Source: Akkermansia muciniphila (GTDB lineage Bacteria; Verrucomicrobiota; Verrucomicrobiia; Limisphaerales; BJHT01). From it: a stretch of 32,306 bases of DNA. Below the pieces are notes generated by a model. It saw only the letters and a list, made by a program, of their open reading frames with translations, did not search any database and was not told the DNA's origin. The position numbers and the translations under genes are program-made. How positions within the stretch are numbered: position 1 is the first letter of the stretch; each line of letters begins with the position of its first letter. Of this stretch, positions 7,875 through 17,700 are shown piece by piece. Where the stretch lies: the NCBI GenBank assembly GCA_945861535.1, contig CAMAUZ010000086.1, forward strand, positions 1 through 32,306. Direction: 5' to 3'.

Positions 7875-8693
7875 TTAGCCCGGCAGATCGGCGTAGCCCC
7901 GGGGGTGCGCCGGCACGAGGTGGACTTCATCAATGGCCACGGCCGCCCCCAGATCAACCTCGACCCAGGTCTTGCCGCCGACGAAGGGTTGTTTGCTCGC
8001 GGCGCTCTGGTGGCCGTTCATGGGCGAGGTCTCGCGGCCCCGCAGCGGCAGGCACCAGAAGTAGCCATCGGTCAGATTCCGGGTGGTCCACGCCCGCGCG
8101 ATGTCAACTCCGGCGGTGCAGGTGACCGGCCGGGTCAGCGCCACGTTCCGCCCCTTTTCCAGCACGACGATTTCGCCGAGGCGGAAATACGGCTGATCCG
8201 GCTGGCTGGGGTCGTCGCGAAAACCGGTGACGCGCACGCGCAGAAAACGCCCGGACGCCCGGTTGCCCTCGAAGCTCAGGAAGGACACGTGCTCCCCGGC
8301 CCCTGGCTCCGGCTCCTGCCAGCCGGCGATGCGGATGCTGGTGACAAAGTCATCCGCTTCGGCAATCTCGACCTGCAACGACGCCGGAAATCCTGCGGAA
8401 GGCACGTCACCCGGCACCGGCAGTCTGGCCGGAAAAACCACGATCCGCTCCGGCCTGACGGGCCTTCCGAAGTCGATCATCACCCACGCGGGATTCGCCT
8501 TGATCCCGTGGATGCCCAGCCGCTGCTGGGTCTGCGCGGAGTGGATGAGTTTCGGAAGTGATTCCAGTTCCTGCTGGATACCCGTCAGCCGTTCATTCAG
8601 CGACGCGACATCCTCCGCTGCGGCCGTGGTCATCGCGCACAGCCAGATGACCACGAGGCCGAGGAAGAGAAGCTGGATTCCGGTGCGATTCAC
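7875..8693 (-). CDS. Discoidin-like sensor domain, N-terminal part of the interrupted histidine kinase
   Basis: A 272-residue frame from GTG 8693 to TAA 7875-7877. It starts with a signal peptide or membrane anchor (GIQLLFLGLVVIWLCAM, cleavage near AAAE). Two discoidin/F5-8C-like regions follow: about 50-170 (WVMIDFGRPVRPERIVVFPA) and a second starting near 185 (ALTRPVTCTAG, NLTDGYFW, WVEVDLGAAVAIDEVHLVPA). The second is cut off after HPRGYADLPG. The next in-frame codons after the stop (GFPTHFRVLAD) continue the discoidin fold directly, so this is the front of the kinase at 6615-7853 rather than a separate gene. TAA is one base from a Tyr codon. It is a candidate pseudogene, sequencing error or readthrough site. 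Confidence 0.75.
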   Translation of the reverse strand: MNRTGIQLLFLGLVVIWLCAMTTAAAEDVASLNERLTGIQQELESLPKLIHSAQTQQRLGIHGIKANPAWVMIDFGRPVRPERIVVFPARLPVPGDVPSAGFPASLQVEIAEADDFVTSIRIAGWQEPEPGAGEHVSFLSFEGNRASGRFLRVRVTGFRDDPSQPDQPYFRLGEIVVLEKGRNVALTRPVTCTAGVDIARAWTTRNLTDGYFWCLPLRGRETSPMNGHQSAASKQPFVGGKTWVEVDLGAAVAIDEVHLVPAHPRGYADLPG

Positions 8694-8738
8694 CCGGTCA
8701 CGCTAGCAGGCGACGGGGTGAATTAAAGCCCCGGTCAC

Positions 8739-8756
8739 GTGACGTAAACACGTCAC
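8739..8756. promoter_or_regulatory. 18-base palindrome in the divergent promoter region, candidate operator
   Basis: GTGACGTAAACACGTCAC is a perfect 7-4-7 inverted repeat. It overlaps a second palindrome, GTCACGTGAC (8734-8743). It lies in the only ~100 bases between the sensor-kinase start (8693, minus) and the DUF1552 start (8793, plus), where both promoters must be. Such a site fits a dimeric regulator; the local NarL-type regulator is the obvious candidate, but this is inference. Confidence 0.5.
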
Positions 8757-8792
8757 ATGACAAATAGCTGCCCTTCGGACACCTTTTCCCGC

Positions 8793-10181
8793 ATGCACTT
8801 GAACCGACTCCCTCGCCGCTCGTTTCTCAGATCGCTTTCGCTCGGTGCCAGTGCGCCTCTGCTCTCCCCGCTCATTTCCCGCCTCGAGGCGGAGAACCGC
8901 GGCGTGAAGCCGATGCGCGTCGTGTTCATGCTCGAGGGCAATGGACTTGATCCCAGGCAAATTCAGCCGGTGGGCATCAAACGCCAGGAGATGCCCAATA
9001 TGCGCAACCCGGCCGGCCAGGTGAAGCAGAGCGCGGAGGATGCGCTGGTGGATTTGAAGCTCTCCGCGCCGGGGCACAGTCTCTCCGAGGCGATCGCGCC
9101 GCTGTCGCGCCACATGAAGCGCTTGACAGTCCTGCAGGGCCTCTCGGGTCGCGTGTGCGGGGGCGGACATGGGAATGGCTTCGGCACGCTGGGCGCTTAC
9201 GCGGGCGCCGCCGGTCCGAAGGACATCACCATCGATGCGGCCCTGGCTCGCGCGAACCCCGGCATTTTCCGCCAGGTCGCGCTCGGGATCAACGCGAGCG
9301 GCAAGGAGCAGATCATCTATGCGTGCTCGGCAGCGGGTCCCAATCAGAAGATCCCGCACTATCAGGATCCGGCGCTCGCTTACCGGATGCTGTTTGGCCG
9401 GATCCTGGGCGGCAACACCAAGGCCGAGGTGGGCACGCAAACGATGCTGCTCGATTTCATGGCGGAGGACGTTCACCGCCTCGAACGGCAGTTGCCGGGC
9501 GAAGAGGCGCAAAAGCTTCAGCGCTTCGCCGATTCGTTCTCGGCCATTGGCAAGCGCCAGTCCCGGCTGAACGAGGTGGATCCGAAAAAAATCCCGCCGC
9601 AGCGCGATGAACTTTATCTCTCGGAAGTCGAGACGAAACGCCTGGAGGCGCAGTTCGATCTCGCGGCCACGGCGCTCATCGCCGGGTTGACGAACACCGT
9701 CACGCTCGCCTGCGATTCCCAGAACTACGTTACGTTCAAGGGACTGGGCATCACCGTGGACAAGCACACCATCGGCCATCGCCAGGTGGAAGGCGCGATC
9801 GAGATGGAGGTCAAGATCCGCCGTTTCTACACGGAACTGCTGGCCAAACTGGTCGATAAACTCGAGGCGATTCCCGAGGGCAACGGCTCGATGATGGATA
9901 ACACGCTGATTGTCTATCTCAGCGACAGCGCCGAGCAGCATCACTCGACCTGCTACGAATGGCCGATGCTGTTGCTCGGCAATCTGGGCGGGCGGCTCAA
10001 GACGGGCGACCGTTATCTCTGCGTGCCGAAATACGGCGAGAAAGGTCACGCGACCGTGGCGCGGTTTTACACGACGCTGCTGCACGCGGTCGGTGCGCCG
10101 GTGGACCAGTTCGGCACCAAGGATCAGAACATGGGCGCTGCCGTCGAGCAGCGGGGACCCCTGGCGGAGTTGCTGGCATGA
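8793..10181 (+). CDS. DUF1552 Tat-type secreted protein
   Basis: A 462-residue DUF1552 protein. ATG 8793 is chosen because it places a twin-arginine signal at the start (LPRRSFLRSLSLGASAPLLSPL); ATG 8757 would add 12 residues and begins right against the palindrome. Family features include MRVVFMLEGNGLDP near residue 45, LSRHMKRLTVLQGLSGRVCGG, GHGNGFGTLGAY, and a C-terminal MMDNTLIVYLSDSAEQHH region. DUF1552 proteins usually sit next to DUF1592-type cytochromes. Here that partner (11734) comes one gene later, with the caspase-like/FGE gene between. The stop overlaps the next start by four bases (ATGA). It is the first gene of the operon facing the two-component system. Enzymatic role is unknown. 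Confidence 0.92.
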   Translation: MHLNRLPRRSFLRSLSLGASAPLLSPLISRLEAENRGVKPMRVVFMLEGNGLDPRQIQPVGIKRQEMPNMRNPAGQVKQSAEDALVDLKLSAPGHSLSEAIAPLSRHMKRLTVLQGLSGRVCGGGHGNGFGTLGAYAGAAGPKDITIDAALARANPGIFRQVALGINASGKEQIIYACSAAGPNQKIPHYQDPALAYRMLFGRILGGNTKAEVGTQTMLLDFMAEDVHRLERQLPGEEAQKLQRFADSFSAIGKRQSRLNEVDPKKIPPQRDELYLSEVETKRLEAQFDLAATALIAGLTNTVTLACDSQNYVTFKGLGITVDKHTIGHRQVEGAIEMEVKIRRFYTELLAKLVDKLEAIPEGNGSMMDNTLIVYLSDSAEQHHSTCYEWPMLLLGNLGGRLKTGDRYLCVPKYGEKGHATVARFYTTLLHAVGAPVDQFGTKDQNMGAAVEQRGPLAELLA

Positions 10182-11737
10182 GGGGACTTCTGCCAGCGTG
10201 CTGGCTGCTGCTCGTCGTGACCGCGGTTGCCCGGGCCGAGCATCGTCATGCGCTCGTCATCGGCAACAGCCAGTATCCGAAGGCGGAGCTCGCGTCGCCG
10301 CCCCGCGACATTCGTGCGGTGGGTGAAGCGCTGAAGAAGCGCGGCTTCGTGGTGACGCAGCACGAAAACGTCACGGACAAGGAACTCAAGCCGGCATTCG
10401 AGGCCTTCGCGCGAACGGTCCCGATTCGCGGGACGGCGCTCGTGTATTTCTCCGGATACGCGGCGCCCGCAGGCAAGCCCGACGCGCCCAATGCGGACAA
10501 TGTCTTGAGGCCCATCGACGGCACCGGTTCTGCCAACGGCATCCTGCCGCTGATGAATCTGCTGGCTGCCAACGGCGGAAGCGCGCTCAACGTGATGATC
10601 GTGGACGGCTGCTACGCCTATCCCTCGGGCGGGGCAGCCAAAGCTCTTGGATTGAACAAGCCAGCCAAGCTGCCAAACGAAAGCCTGATCGTTTTCGCTG
10701 CGCCCTTTGGTGAGGTGATCGAGCCCGTGAAGGACGGGTTGTCCCCGCTGGCGCGTCGGTTCACCGCGGCCTTGGACTCGACCCAGCCGCTGAACGACAT
10801 CCTCGCCCATCTCAGCCCGACGCAGTTATCCACGACCGACGGTCTCGCGAAACTGGCCGCGCCGGCTTCCCGCGCGATCGCTCCGGCCAACACGTGCCTG
10901 CCGGGTTCGAAGGCGGGCGAGGAATGGACGAGCGCCATCGGGACGGTCTTTTGCTGGTGCCCGCCGGGGAGCTTTGTCATGGGAAGTCCGCCGACGGAAC
11001 CGAATCGCCAGGAGGATGAAAGCCAGGTTCCGGTCACGATTTCGCGAGGCTTCTGGATGAGCAAATACGAGTTCACGCGCACGGAAAACAAGGCGCTGAC
11101 GAAGAATCCGGGAGTCTATTTGTCCACTGGAGATCACAAGCTTCATCCGCTGAATCATCTTCATCCCAACACACCGGACATCATATTAGCCAAGCTCAAT
11201 GAGATCGCTCCCAACGGCTGGCAATACACGCTCGCGACCGAAGCCGAGTGGGAATACGCCTGCCGCGCCGGCACGAGGACCGCCTACTCGTTCGGCAGCG
11301 ATGCGGCCGATTTGGCGAAGCACGGCAATTTTTCCGACCGCTCGCTGCGCGAGGGCAGCGCAGTCAGCGAGATCGGCAAGAGCTACACCCAGAAACCTTT
11401 TCGGGGCGACAAGCAGCAGGGCCTTTTCACCTATGCCCACAAGACGTGGAACGATGGATTCGTGACCATGGCGCGCGTCGGCAGTTATCCTCCGAACGCC
11501 TGGGGCCTGCACGACATGCACGGCAACATGGCGGAACTTACTTCCACACCTTATGACGCGGAACGCGCCGTGCTCGCCGCACCCGCCAAGGATGGCGGAC
11601 TCGGCTGGGTCATCAAGGGCGGCGGCTGGTTGAGCACCGCGGATTACTGCCGCTCCGCTTTTCGCGGACAATCCGCTCATACCAAGGAGAACTACATGAG
11701 CCTGCGGCTTGTGCTCCGGCAGAAAGTGAAACCATGA
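10178..11737 (+). CDS. Caspase-like (C14) domain fused to FGE/SUMF domain, secreted
   Basis: A 519-residue protein with a Sec signal (MRGLLPACWLLLVVTAVARA). Residues 22-195 form a caspase/metacaspase p20-like domain: RHALVIGNSQYP, DIRAVGEALKKRGF, ALVYFSGYAAP, and VMIVDGCYAYP. Family members normally have S-G-H-G with a catalytic His; here that position is Tyr94 (SGYA), while Cys145 is kept in DGCY. Protease activity is therefore doubtful. Residues ~250-515 are an FGE-sulfatase/SUMF-type fold (CPPGSFVMGS, TEAEWEYACRAGTRTAYSFG, WGLHDMHGNMAEL, KGGGWLSTADYCRSAFRG). Most proteins with this fold are not true formylglycine generators. It overlaps both neighbours by four bases and so is made together with the DUF1552 and DUF1592-type proteins. 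A scaffold or pseudo-protease role is inference. Confidence 0.9.
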   Translation: MRGLLPACWLLLVVTAVARAEHRHALVIGNSQYPKAELASPPRDIRAVGEALKKRGFVVTQHENVTDKELKPAFEAFARTVPIRGTALVYFSGYAAPAGKPDAPNADNVLRPIDGTGSANGILPLMNLLAANGGSALNVMIVDGCYAYPSGGAAKALGLNKPAKLPNESLIVFAAPFGEVIEPVKDGLSPLARRFTAALDSTQPLNDILAHLSPTQLSTTDGLAKLAAPASRAIAPANTCLPGSKAGEEWTSAIGTVFCWCPPGSFVMGSPPTEPNRQEDESQVPVTISRGFWMSKYEFTRTENKALTKNPGVYLSTGDHKLHPLNHLHPNTPDIILAKLNEIAPNGWQYTLATEAEWEYACRAGTRTAYSFGSDAADLAKHGNFSDRSLREGSAVSEIGKSYTQKPFRGDKQQGLFTYAHKTWNDGFVTMARVGSYPPNAWGLHDMHGNMAELTSTPYDAERAVLAAPAKDGGLGWVIKGGGWLSTADYCRSAFRGQSAHTKENYMSLRLVLRQKVKP

Positions 11738-13677
11738 AACTTACCTCGAAGATTCTGCTATTCGCGGCGGCCATGTGCTGGATCGGACCGGCCTCTGCCG
11801 CTGACGATGTGGCGGTGTTCCTGGATCGCTATTGCGTCAGTTGTCACGACAACGACACGAAGAAGGGCGACCTCACGATTGAAAACATCAAGAGCTTCAA
11901 GGACGCAAAGCCCGAGGTGTGGGCGTCCATCCGCGAGAAGTTGCAGCTCCGGGAAATGCCGCCCAAGCGGAAGACCCAGCCCACGACTGATGAGCGCGAG
12001 AAAATCGCCGCATTCATCGCCGATTCGCTGCGAGCCGCCGGGCACTTCGTCAACAACAAGCTCGAACTGCCGAACTACGGCAATCGCATCCCTCACGCCG
12101 ACCTGTTTGGTGCCAAGCCTCATCCCGCGCCCGCGACACCGGTGCGGCTGTGGCGTCAGCGCCCCACCATTTACGCCCAGGGGAAACCCGGTGCGATCCA
12201 GGCCTTCGCGATGGCCCCCGGTCAGCAGATCTCCGACTTCAGCGCGCTCTACACCGTGGATGAAGGCGCCGCCGAGATCGTGCTGAACAATGCGCAGCAG
12301 CTCGTCGAACGCTTCACCCAAGTGGAACTCGACAACGGCGAATTGCGCAACAAACCCGGCACGCCGCCTCAACTGCTTCCGATTCTTCATCCGGAACGCG
12401 AGCCTGCACTGGGGGCGTTTGATAAAGCCGTCGCGTGGGCCTTCGGCACGGCCCTGTCGCGCATGCCCACCGAGGAGGAACTGACCCGCGCGCGCGAACT
12501 CTACGACAAGGTGAAATCCGGACACGGCCGCCTCCAAGCTGGACGCGCGGTTCTGACGATCCCCTTCCTCAAGCCGGAGGCGGTTTACCGCCTCGAACTC
12601 GGGGCCGGACCGCTCGACTCCCACGGTCGCCGGCGTCTCTCGAAAGGCGAGATCCTCGTGGCGCTCCATCAGACCTTTTTCGACGGAGCGGCGCCGCAAA
12701 CCATCGCCGATGCCCGCGCCAAAGACGCACTCGCCACCCGCGAGGAAGTCGCGGCATTGGTGAAGAAACTTCTCGATACTCCGAAGCCGAATGCGCGCCT
12801 GCTGAACTTCTTCGACGAATACTTCGACTACCGCAAAGCCACCGGCGTTTTCAAGGAGACGCCGGCGGACGTTCACTTCAATGCCCACCAGCTTGTCCAC
12901 GACACGCAGCGTTTGATCGAACTCATTGTCACCGAGGACAAGGACGTGCTGCGACGCCTGTTGACCACGGACCGGACCTATATCGCCAGCCAGGTGGTCA
13001 ACGGAGTGCCGAGCCGCAACCATCGCATCTACAACCTCCCCGATGATTTGAAATGGCGCCCGGGGTTGATCCCACTCGCGGCGGAAGAGCGGGCCGGCAT
13101 CCTCACACATCCGGCGTGGCTCGTCGCGCACTCGGGCAATTTCGACACCGATCCCGTCCGCCGCGGCAAATGGATTCTCGAGCATCTGCTCGGCGGCACC
13201 GTGCCCGACCTGCCGGTCACCGTCTGCGCCTTCGTGCCGCCCGATGAAACCAAGACCTTGCGCGAGCGCTTCGAAGTCATCCGCAACAAGGCGTATTGCT
13301 GGAATTGCCACCAGCAGATGAATCCCATCGGCATGAGCTTCGAGGCCTACGATCACTTTGGCCGCTATCGCCTCAAGGAACTGGACCGGCCCGTGGACAT
13401 GACCGGAGCCGTCGTGGACATCGGCGATCCTTCCGTGGACGGCCCGGTGTCGAGCCCGGTGGAGTTGATCCATCGCCTCGCCAAATCCAAGCGCGCGCAG
13501 GAAGTTTTCGTGCGCTACGCCTTCCGCTTCTTCCTCGGCCGCAACGAAACCGTCCGCGACGCCAAGACGCTCCAGGAAGCAAGCCAGGCCTACACCGCCA
13601 GCGGCGGCAGCATGAAGGCCCTCGTCGTATCGCTGCTCAGCTCCGATTCGTTCCTGTATCGCAGCGTCGAGCCGTGA
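11734..13677 (+). CDS. DUF1592/DUF1588/DUF1585 c-type cytochrome-like protein
   Basis: A 647-residue protein whose start overlaps the preceding stop (ATGA). It has a Sec signal (MKLTSKILLFAAAMCWIGPASA). A PSCyt1-type domain carries a haem site CVSCHDND (Cys34/Cys37/His38) and the typical LREMPPK segment. The usual DUF1587 motif region is degenerate (NYGNRIPHADLFG). DUF1592 spans about 220-435. DUF1588 (about 447-555) contains RAGILTHPAWLVAHS, VRRGKWILEHLL and a second CxxCH, CWNCHQQMNPIG (Cys522/Cys525/His526). DUF1585 ends the protein (KRAQEVFVRYAFRFFLGR). It is shorter than the 869-residue relative at 23100-25709. It probably acts outside the cytoplasm as a haem protein working with the DUF1552 protein. 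Confidence 0.9.
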   Translation: MKLTSKILLFAAAMCWIGPASAADDVAVFLDRYCVSCHDNDTKKGDLTIENIKSFKDAKPEVWASIREKLQLREMPPKRKTQPTTDEREKIAAFIADSLRAAGHFVNNKLELPNYGNRIPHADLFGAKPHPAPATPVRLWRQRPTIYAQGKPGAIQAFAMAPGQQISDFSALYTVDEGAAEIVLNNAQQLVERFTQVELDNGELRNKPGTPPQLLPILHPEREPALGAFDKAVAWAFGTALSRMPTEEELTRARELYDKVKSGHGRLQAGRAVLTIPFLKPEAVYRLELGAGPLDSHGRRRLSKGEILVALHQTFFDGAAPQTIADARAKDALATREEVAALVKKLLDTPKPNARLLNFFDEYFDYRKATGVFKETPADVHFNAHQLVHDTQRLIELIVTEDKDVLRRLLTTDRTYIASQVVNGVPSRNHRIYNLPDDLKWRPGLIPLAAEERAGILTHPAWLVAHSGNFDTDPVRRGKWILEHLLGGTVPDLPVTVCAFVPPDETKTLRERFEVIRNKAYCWNCHQQMNPIGMSFEAYDHFGRYRLKELDRPVDMTGAVVDIGDPSVDGPVSSPVELIHRLAKSKRAQEVFVRYAFRFFLGRNETVRDAKTLQEASQAYTASGGSMKALVVSLLSSDSFLYRSVEP

Positions 13678-13733
13678 CTTGCTGGTTCTCGCTCGAAGCC
13701 ACCGGGAATTCAATCTCAGCCAATCGCTCCAAC

Positions 13734-14726
13734 ATGAAAAACTACATCCTCTTGCTCCTTCTCATCAGTCAGCCCTTCTGCATCGCCGCACAGCCTGCGC
13801 CGCTGCAGATTCCCGAAGTGCTGAAGTCCGTCAAGGCAGCGGTTGCCCGCAACGAACTCAGTCTCACCTCAACCACACCGCTCACCGAAGAGCAGTGGAC
13901 GGCAGTGGAGGGGCTCGTCGCAGCGGGCAAGATCCGTTCGTTCGTCTTCAGCGGCAAAGCCGGAGACGACATGGCGCTGGCCCGCCTTGTCAAACTTGAA
14001 CCGGAGTCCATCAAGTTCTTCGGCGGCATTTTCACCGAGGCAGGCGCCGCCCGCTTCGCGGAGATGAAGTCGCTAAAACACCTGATCACATCGCACGCGG
14101 GCCCGCCCACCGCCAAAGCCGCCACCGCGCTCGCCCACCATCCCGCGCTGGAGTCCTTCGCTTCGGACGGCTTCGGCACCGACGGCATCGATCAGATCAC
14201 CTCCGCGAAAAACCTGCGTCAGCTCTCGCTGCAGCATGGACTGGCCTGCGACGCCAACGTCGCCCTCTTGTCGCAGCACCCGGCAATCGAGAAGCTCTGG
14301 CTCTGGCCGCACGGCCCCTATGCCATTCTGACCGACGCCGCGATTCCCTCCCTCGCCACCCTGCCCAAGCTGAAGGATCTGACGCTCGACTATTCGCGGT
14401 TCACCTACGACGGCGGGCTCAAGCACCTCAAGCAGATCCGGACGCTTGAGAAGCTCTCGCTGGGCAACGCGATCGTGTCCGAAGCCGATCTGGAACGCCT
14501 GAAAGCCGAGTTGCCCAACGTGGCGATCAAATACACCCCGATGCCCGAGGACAAACGCGCTGCCTTCGAGCGGGCGGAAGTGATTCGGGACCGCCTCGCC
14601 GAACTCGTAAAGCTGCCCGACGCAGACCGCACCGCGAAGCTGGCGGAACTCAAAAAGACTGATCCGGCTCTCTTCGGCGCGGTTAGCACCGCATTGCAGC
14701 GACTGCAGCCGAACTCCAAAAAATGA
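13734..14726 (+). CDS. Secreted leucine-rich-repeat-like protein
   Basis: A 330-residue protein starting at ATG 13734 with a Sec signal (MKNYILLLLLISQPFCIAAQ). The middle (about 95-265) contains irregular leucine-rich repeats: MKSLKHLITSHAG, HPALESFASDG, AKNLRQLSLQHG, HPAIEKLWLWPHG, LPKLKDLTLDYSR and IRTLEKLSLGNA. The last ~60 residues are helical and charged (RAAFERAEVIRDRLAELVKL). The gap to the upstream gene is 56 bases; the downstream frame starts on its stop codon (ATGA at 14723). A damaged second copy of its C-terminus lies at 19287-19517. LRR proteins of this kind are common in PVC operons next to dehydrogenase/cytochrome genes, probably as binding partners; exact function is unknown. 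Confidence 0.8.
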   Translation: MKNYILLLLLISQPFCIAAQPAPLQIPEVLKSVKAAVARNELSLTSTTPLTEEQWTAVEGLVAAGKIRSFVFSGKAGDDMALARLVKLEPESIKFFGGIFTEAGAARFAEMKSLKHLITSHAGPPTAKAATALAHHPALESFASDGFGTDGIDQITSAKNLRQLSLQHGLACDANVALLSQHPAIEKLWLWPHGPYAILTDAAIPSLATLPKLKDLTLDYSRFTYDGGLKHLKQIRTLEKLSLGNAIVSEADLERLKAELPNVAIKYTPMPEDKRAAFERAEVIRDRLAELVKLPDADRTAKLAELKKTDPALFGAVSTALQRLQPNSKK

Positions 14727-14752
14727 ACCGCCTTGGGTTGGAACGCACCCTT

Positions 14753-17700
14753 ATGAACACGAGAAAACTAAGCCTCATCCTCACTCTGCTGCTCACGAGT
14801 ATCCAATGCTTCGCCGCGCCCGTGCCGCTCTTCGACGGCAAGACTTTCACCGGCTGGGAGGGCGATACGGCGAAAACTTGGCGCATCGAGAATGGCGAGA
14901 TCATCGCCGGCAAGCCGGACGCAAAGCAGCCGCGCAACGAGTTCCTCTGCACCACGCGCGATTACGCCGACTTTGAACTGCGTCTCGAATACCGGCGCGG
15001 TGAGAACAATGGCGGCATCCAGTTCCGTAGTGAGCGCGTGCCGAATCACCACGAAGTCAGCGGTTATCAGGCGGACTTCGCGCCGGGCATTGATGGCTGC
15101 CTTTACGACGAATCGCGGCGGAACCGCTTTCTCGCCGTGTTCGGCGTCGCGGATGTGGATCTGTCGAGCGAAGCGGGACGTCCGGGCGCTTTGATCAAGC
15201 GGGCGCTCGATTCGCAGGCGGGGAACGCCAAGAAGCTCGGCATCGCCGAGTGGAACCGCTACCGCATCCGCGCCGAGGGGCCGCGCGTCCGGCTTTGGAT
15301 CAATGATGTGCTCACGGTGGATTACACCGAGAAGGATCCGAAGATTCCGCTCACGGGAAAAATCGCGATCCAGATCCACGGCGGCGCGACGGAGATTCGC
15401 TACCGGAACATCACCATCGAGGAGCTGAACGCGAAGCCTGCGCCCAAAGGAGCATTCCAGCTCAAGGCCAGCGACGTGATCGCGCTGACCGGCGGCTCGA
15501 ACATCGAGCGCACGCGGTTCAACGGCTATTTGCAGACGCACCTCGTCGCCGCGAAGCCGGATGCTAAAATCAGAGTGCGCAACTTTGGCTGGGAGGGCGA
15601 CACCGTGTTTGAACAGTGGCGCGATGCGGGTGTGGTGAAGCCCACGGACAGTTGGCGGCAGCAGCGTGAATGGCGGACGCAGCTCCGCGACGCCGGCGCG
15701 AGCGTGGTTATTGCACAGTTTGGGCAAATGGAGTCGCTCAATGGCATCGGGATGCTGCCGCGGTTCATTGCCGGGTATGAGAAATTGATCGCGGAATTTT
15801 CCGAGGAAGGACGGCGGGTGGTGCTGGTCGCTCCGATTTCCTTTGAAGGCACTCTCGCTCCGAACAACGCAAGCCTCGCCGCCTACACGAAGGGCATCCG
15901 CGATCTCGCTGCGAAGCTTCAGCTCGAGTTCATCGAAATCGAAAAGCCAGGAGCGAATCACGACGCGCTGACGGATAACGGCTATCAGCTCAGCGATGCG
16001 GGCCATCGCCTTGTCGCGCGCCGCATCGTCGAGGGGCTCGGCATTTCGCCCGTCGAGAACGAGGCCGTGCGCCGCGAGGTGATCGAGATGGAGCGGCTGT
16101 GGTTCGACTACTGGCGGCCGATGAACTGGGCGTTCCTCAGCGGCGACCGCACGATGCAGCCGTATTCGAAAGACTGGCGCGACGGCAACAAGCGCATCTT
16201 CCCGCAGGAGATGGACGATTTCCTTCCGCTGCTGAAGCAGGCCGACGAAAACATCTGGAGCGCGCTCAAGAAAAGGCCGGTGACGCCCATCGGCATCCGC
16301 TCCTCGATTCCCGTCGAGCCGCCGGGCGTGAAGCCGCTGTCGCCCGAGGACGAGAAGGCTCAGTTCAGAATCCTCGAGGGTTTTGAAGTGAACCTTTTCG
16401 CATCCGAGGCGGACGGCATCGTGAAGCCGATCCAGATGCGCTGGGATGAACGCGGGCGGCTGTGGGTCGCGTGCGCGGTGAGTTATCCGCAGATCAAGCC
16501 CGGCGAAAAGGCGAACGACTACGTGCTCGTGTGCGAGGACACAAACGGCGACGGACGCGCGGACAAGTTCACGAAATTCGTCGAGGGCCTCTTCATGCCC
16601 ACGGGCATCGAGCTGGGCGACGGCGGTCTCTACGTCGGCCAGGGCACGGAGCTGCTGCACTTCAAGGACACCGACGGCGATGGCAGGGCGGACACGAAGC
16701 GCATCGTGCTCGGCGGATTCGGCACGTCGGACTCGCACCAGATGATCAACGGGCTGAACTGGGGCTTCGGCGGCGAGTTGTGGTTCACGCAGGGCTTCCA
16801 CATTTACTCGCGGGTCGAGACGCCGTTTGGCGTGGAGACGCTGAACCGCTCGGGCGTGTGGCGCTGGCGGCCGCGCACGAGGCATCTCGATCCATTTTTT
16901 CAATTCGCCTCGGCCGGCGTGAACAACTGGGGCGTGATCACGACGGAGTTCGGCCAGCCCTTTCACAAGAGCGGCGCGAACATTGGCGCATGGTTCAGCA
17001 CGCCCGGACTCGTGCGCTCGAGCCTCGCGGTGGATGCGCAGGCGATGAACCTTTTCATCGGGCAGAGCAAGCAGGTCGGCATGGAGTTCCTGCACAGCAC
17101 ACAGTTCCCGCCGGAGATGCAGGGCCGCGCCATCATTGGCGGCTACTACATCAACGTGCTCGAGCAGCATGATCTCAAGTTCGACAAGGGCATGTTCAGC
17201 TCGACGCGACTGCCGAACATCATCGAGGCGAAAAGCAACGTCTTCCGCCCCGTCGAGGTGCGCATGGGGCCGGACGGCGCGATCTACGTCGCGGACTGGT
17301 ATAACCCGATCATCGGCCACTACCAGGCGAGCTACCGGCATCCCGATCGCGACAAGGAGCACGGCCGCATCTGGCGCGTGACGTGGAAGGGCGGCCGCAA
17401 AGTCACGCCCGCAAAACTCGCAGGCGCGAGCGTGGCGGACCTGCTGGAGCAGCTCGATTCCAAGGAACGCTGGGCGTGGTATCAGTCGAAGCGGTTGCTT
17501 TTTGAAAAGGACACGAAGGAAGTGTTCGCCGCGCTCGACGCGTGGCTGCCGAAACAGCAGCGCAACGAATACCGCCGCCTGCTGGCGCTTTCGCTCTATG
17601 AGGCGCACGAGACACCGCGGCCTGCGCTGCTTGCCGAACTGCTGCGCTCGCCCGACGCCCGTATCCGCGCCTATGCCACGCGGGTCATCGGCACCTGGGC

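Noticed and set aside
8688-8723. 8-bp inverted repeat ATTCACCC/GGGTGAAT around the sensor gene start
   Set aside because: Short arms with a 20-base spacer; could be chance, and the palindrome at 8739-8756 is the stronger operator candidate.
11758-13713. 651-codon minus-strand frame opposite the DUF1592-type gene
   Set aside because: Shadow frame; the plus strand carries two CxxCH sites and the family motifs.
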